This document shows, piece after piece, positions 40,299 through 42,248 of a stretch of 42,248 bases of DNA. The translations under genes and the position numbers were made by a program. The DNA is from Burkholderiales bacterium. Lineage in GTDB: Bacteria; Pseudomonadota; Gammaproteobacteria; Burkholderiales; Casimicrobiaceae. Every line of letters starts with the position of its first letter. Positions within the stretch are counted from its first letter, which is position 1. The stretch is taken from NCBI GenBank assembly GCA_020851255.1, contig JADZDA010000046.1, forward strand, positions 1 through 42,248. The letters are read 5' to 3'. A model generated the notes under the pieces. That model had not been told where the DNA came from. It was given only the letters and a program-made list of their open reading frames with translations, and did no database searches.

Positions 40299-41183
40299 TC
40301 AGGGCAGCAGCGCCGAACCGAGCTCGAGCGCGGCGTCCTGCAGCGGACGCAGGAACCGCGACGACATCTCCTCGGCGTTCATCAGCCGGTTCTGCAGGAT
40401 CACGTTGATCCCGGCGACGACCTGCCCGCCGGTGTCGCGCACCGGCACGGCGAGCGTCGACAGCCGCGGCTCGATCTGCTCGCTCGCGAGCGCGTAGCCC
40501 TGGTCGCGGACGCGCGCGAGCATCGCGCGCAATTCGCGCTCGTCGACGATCGTGTGCTCGGTGTAGGCGACGAGCCGGACGCGGGCGAAGTACCGGTCGA
40601 GTTCCTCGGGCGGCAGGTGCGCGAGCATGACCCGGCCGACCGACGTGCAGTACGCGGGCAGGCGGCGCCCGACGTTGAGCGACGGCGACATGATCCGCGA
40701 GGTCGCCGAACGCGCGAGATAGACGATCTCGTCGCCGTCGAGCGTGGCGAGCGAGCAGGCCTCGCGCAGCGTCTCGCCCAGCCGGTCGAGGATCGGCTGG
40801 GACATCACCGCGATCGGCGAGGCGGACAGGTACGCGTGCGAGAACGACAGCACGCGCGGGCGCAGGTAGAAGCGGCGCGCGTCGTCGACCGCGACGAATC
40901 CCAGCCGCACGAGCGTGTGCAGGCTGCGGCGGGCGGTCGCGCGCGGGATCCCGGTCAGGTGGCTCACCTGCGCGATCGACATCCGCCGCCGCTTGTCGGA
41001 GAGCGCGAGCAGCACCGCGAGGCCGCGCGCGAGCGCCGCGACGAAGTCCGGGTCGTCGGACATGCCCTCGATCGTGGCGGCGGCGAGCGCGGTGGCGTCG
41101 CCCGCCGGCGATCGGGTTTCGCTCCCCCGCGGGAGCGTCATCGACGCGCCGGACGCGTGCGACGCGATTTCGGTGTCTTCCAT
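40299..41183 (-). CDS. IclR-family transcriptional regulator (PcaR/PobR type)
   Basis: This 294-aa protein has an N-terminal winged helix (MSIAQVSHLTGIPRATARRSLHTLVRLGFV) and an IclR effector domain with SATSRIMSPSLNVGRRLPAYCTSVGRVMLAHL, the signature of the PcaR/PcaU/PobR group that senses aromatic or other small acids. The start at 41183 has GCGAGG 6 nt upstream. A shorter start at 41063 (MSDDPDFVAALARG) gives the usual family length but has no good site. It is transcribed away from the aldehyde dehydrogenase gene and probably controls it. Confidence 0.9.
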   Translation of the reverse strand: MEDTEIASHASGASMTLPRGSETRSPAGDATALAAATIEGMSDDPDFVAALARGLAVLLALSDKRRRMSIAQVSHLTGIPRATARRSLHTLVRLGFVAVDDARRFYLRPRVLSFSHAYLSASPIAVMSQPILDRLGETLREACSLATLDGDEIVYLARSATSRIMSPSLNVGRRLPAYCTSVGRVMLAHLPPEELDRYFARVRLVAYTEHTIVDERELRAMLARVRDQGYALASEQIEPRLSTLAVPVRDTGGQVVAGINVILQNRLMNAEEMSSRFLRPLQDAALELGSALLP

Positions 41184-41623
41184 CGTTTGCCTCGCCTGCC
41201 TGTTCCGAACCGGGTCCCTGCCTCGCCCGCGGGCCGCGAGCCGGGGCCGGACCGCCGACTCGGCAACCCACGCCATCCCGCAACCCGCCCGAACGATACC
41301 GAACAATCGACCGATGTGCAAATATTCTGTGCGCTGACCGCCCCGATTGTCGCCTATCGCCCTTGACCGGATAATAACGGTCGCCTTAATCTTCGCCCAA
41401 CAAAGACCCGCCGGCTGCAGGTCGCCTTGCGATCCTCCGGTTCGGCGGGCGCCCGGTCCGGCGCTTAGCGCCCGGCCGGACCACCCGGAGGAGCCCCCGA
41501 GACCGACCGATCCAACCGACGTCCCGCGCATCGTCCCTGCCGATCGCGTCGTCGCCCGGATCCCCGGCCCCGTCCCTCCTCCGAACCGGCAGCCCGATCC
41601 GACACGAACCCCGAGGCCCGACG
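41184..41623. promoter_or_regulatory. Divergent regulatory region (440 bp, no gene)
   Basis: No supportable ORF. It holds near-repeats CGAACGATAC / CGAACAATCG (41290-41309). An inverted pair ACAATCG (41303-41309) ... CGATTGT (41344-41350) follows, then GACCGGATAATAACGGTC (41365-41382, 5-bp arms around 8 bp) spanning a TTGACC (41363-41368) ... CTTAAT (41385-41390) promoter-like pair on the plus strand. From about 41400 to 41623 is a leader for the dehydrogenase gene, with a hairpin GGTCCGG...CCGGACC at 41455-41482. The binding assignments are inference. Confidence 0.5.
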
Positions 41624-42248
41624 ATGTCCGCCGCCACCGAAGCCCCCAAGGGAATCACCCCCGAGCAGCAAGCCGAGCTCGACGAGGCGTTCGCCCGCGC
41701 CCGCAAGGCGCTGGCGATCATCGAAACCTACGACCAGGCGAAGGTCGACCGCCTCTGCCAGGCGGTGGCCTGGGCGGTCGCCAACAAGCGCACGTTCACC
41801 CGGCTGGTCGCCGAAGGGATCGCCGAGAGCGGCCTGGGCGACGCCGAGAGCCGGATGGGCAAGCGGATGAAGATCCGCGGCGTGCTGCGCGACGCGCTGC
41901 GCCAGAAGAGCGTCGGCGTCATCGAGGAGATCCCCGAGAAGGGCATCGTCAAGTACGGCAAGCCGGTCGGCGTCATCGCCTGCATCGTGCCGACGACCAA
42001 TCCCGACCTCACGCCGGCCGGCAACGCGATCTACGCGATCAAGGCGCGCGACGTCGTCATCTTCTCGCCGCACCCGCGCAGCAAGAAGACCTCGTACGAG
42101 ACCGTGCGGCTGATGCGCGAGGCGCTCGAGCGCGAGGGCGCGCCCGCCGACATCCTGCAGTGCCTCACCCGGGTCAACATCCCGATGTCGCAGGCGCTGA
42201 TGGCGCGCGCCGACCTGATCATCGCCACCGGCGGCCAGCCGATGGTGC
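41624..42248 (+). CDS. Acylating aldehyde dehydrogenase (SauS-like), 3' end outside window
   Basis: The first 208 codons of an aldehyde dehydrogenase superfamily enzyme of the CoA-acylating type. EEIPEKGIVKYGKPVGVIACIVPTTNPDLTPAGNAIYAIKARD is typical of sulfoacetaldehyde dehydrogenase (SauS), acetaldehyde dehydrogenase and AdhE-type enzymes; NAIYAIKARDVVIFSPHPRSKK is the nucleotide-binding part. The catalytic Cys lies beyond the window. SauS converts sulfoacetaldehyde and CoA to sulfoacetyl-CoA. The substrate is inferred only. The gene is absent from the ORF track because it runs off the end. Confidence 0.85.
   Translation, partial: MSAATEAPKGITPEQQAELDEAFARARKALAIIETYDQAKVDRLCQAVAWAVANKRTFTRLVAEGIAESGLGDAESRMGKRMKIRGVLRDALRQKSVGVIEEIPEKGIVKYGKPVGVIACIVPTTNPDLTPAGNAIYAIKARDVVIFSPHPRSKKTSYETVRLMREALEREGAPADILQCLTRVNIPMSQALMARADLIIATGGQPMV

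Noticed and set aside
1-42248. Search for tRNA, rRNA, riboswitch and CRISPR structures
   Set aside because: No tRNA T-loop plus acceptor pairing, rRNA core, known riboswitch core or repeat-spacer pattern was noticed by eye. A covariance-model scan would be decisive.

Overview
This is a 42.2 kb chromosomal window of very high G+C. Protein similarities and gene neighbourhoods (RNase G tail, soxBDAG, rnb-like/tonB/mtgA, the ynbA-type lipid cluster, a conserved 55-aa Lys-rich protein) suggest a betaproteobacterium near Burkholderiales or Rhodocyclales. That assignment rests on gene content and is not proven. I saw no rRNA, tRNA, CRISPR array, prophage or intact insertion sequence. The only mobile-element trace is a decayed IS5-type transposase near 24 kb.

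Layout. 1-8.6 kb: 3' end of rng, a glyoxalase-fold protein, an enolase-superfamily dehydratase/racemase, then a minus-strand operon (DHDPS-family aldolase, sugar-type ABC binding protein, two permeases) divergent from a single gene fusing an IclR-type regulator to an SMP-30/gluconolactonase. Together these look like uptake plus lactonase, dehydratase and aldolase steps of a sugar-acid pathway, with two tandem operator-like palindromes 21 bp apart in the divergent promoter. 8.7-14.1 kb: small housekeeping and accessory genes (TRIC channel, rhodanese, VOC proteins, aquaporin Z, phytol/dolichol-kinase-like enzyme). 14.2-22.9 kb: a minus-strand block for one-carbon/amino-acid catabolism: DSD1-type PLP enzyme, ankyrin protein, GNAT, GlxA-type AraC regulator, then heterotetrameric sarcosine oxidase soxBDAG. 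The first four genes overlap or nearly abut. A perfect 15-bp palindrome lies at the soxB promoter. 23-26 kb: a scarred region with a substrate-binding-protein remnant, a Lys-repeat protein, the IS5 relic, an ECF sigma/anti-sigma pair and a small lipoprotein.

26.2-31.5 kb: alpha/beta hydrolase, truncated HDOD protein, and a phospholipid cassette (CDP-alcohol phosphatidyltransferase, acyltransferase, CdsA) next to mgtE. 31.6-40.2 kb: amidohydrolase, divergent PlsB-like acyltransferase, ChaN lipoprotein, spondin-domain protein, mtgA, tonB and an RNase II-family enzyme. 40.3-42.2 kb: an IclR regulator divergent from an acylating aldehyde dehydrogenase (SauS-like) that runs off the window, separated by 440 bp with several inverted repeats.

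The most unusual items are the IclR::SMP-30 fusion with its tandem operators, the DHDPS homologue lacking the usual catalytic Tyr, and two C-terminal relics of the same binding-protein family 14 kb apart. Starts were chosen from visible ribosome-binding sites where possible. No database or alignment could be run.
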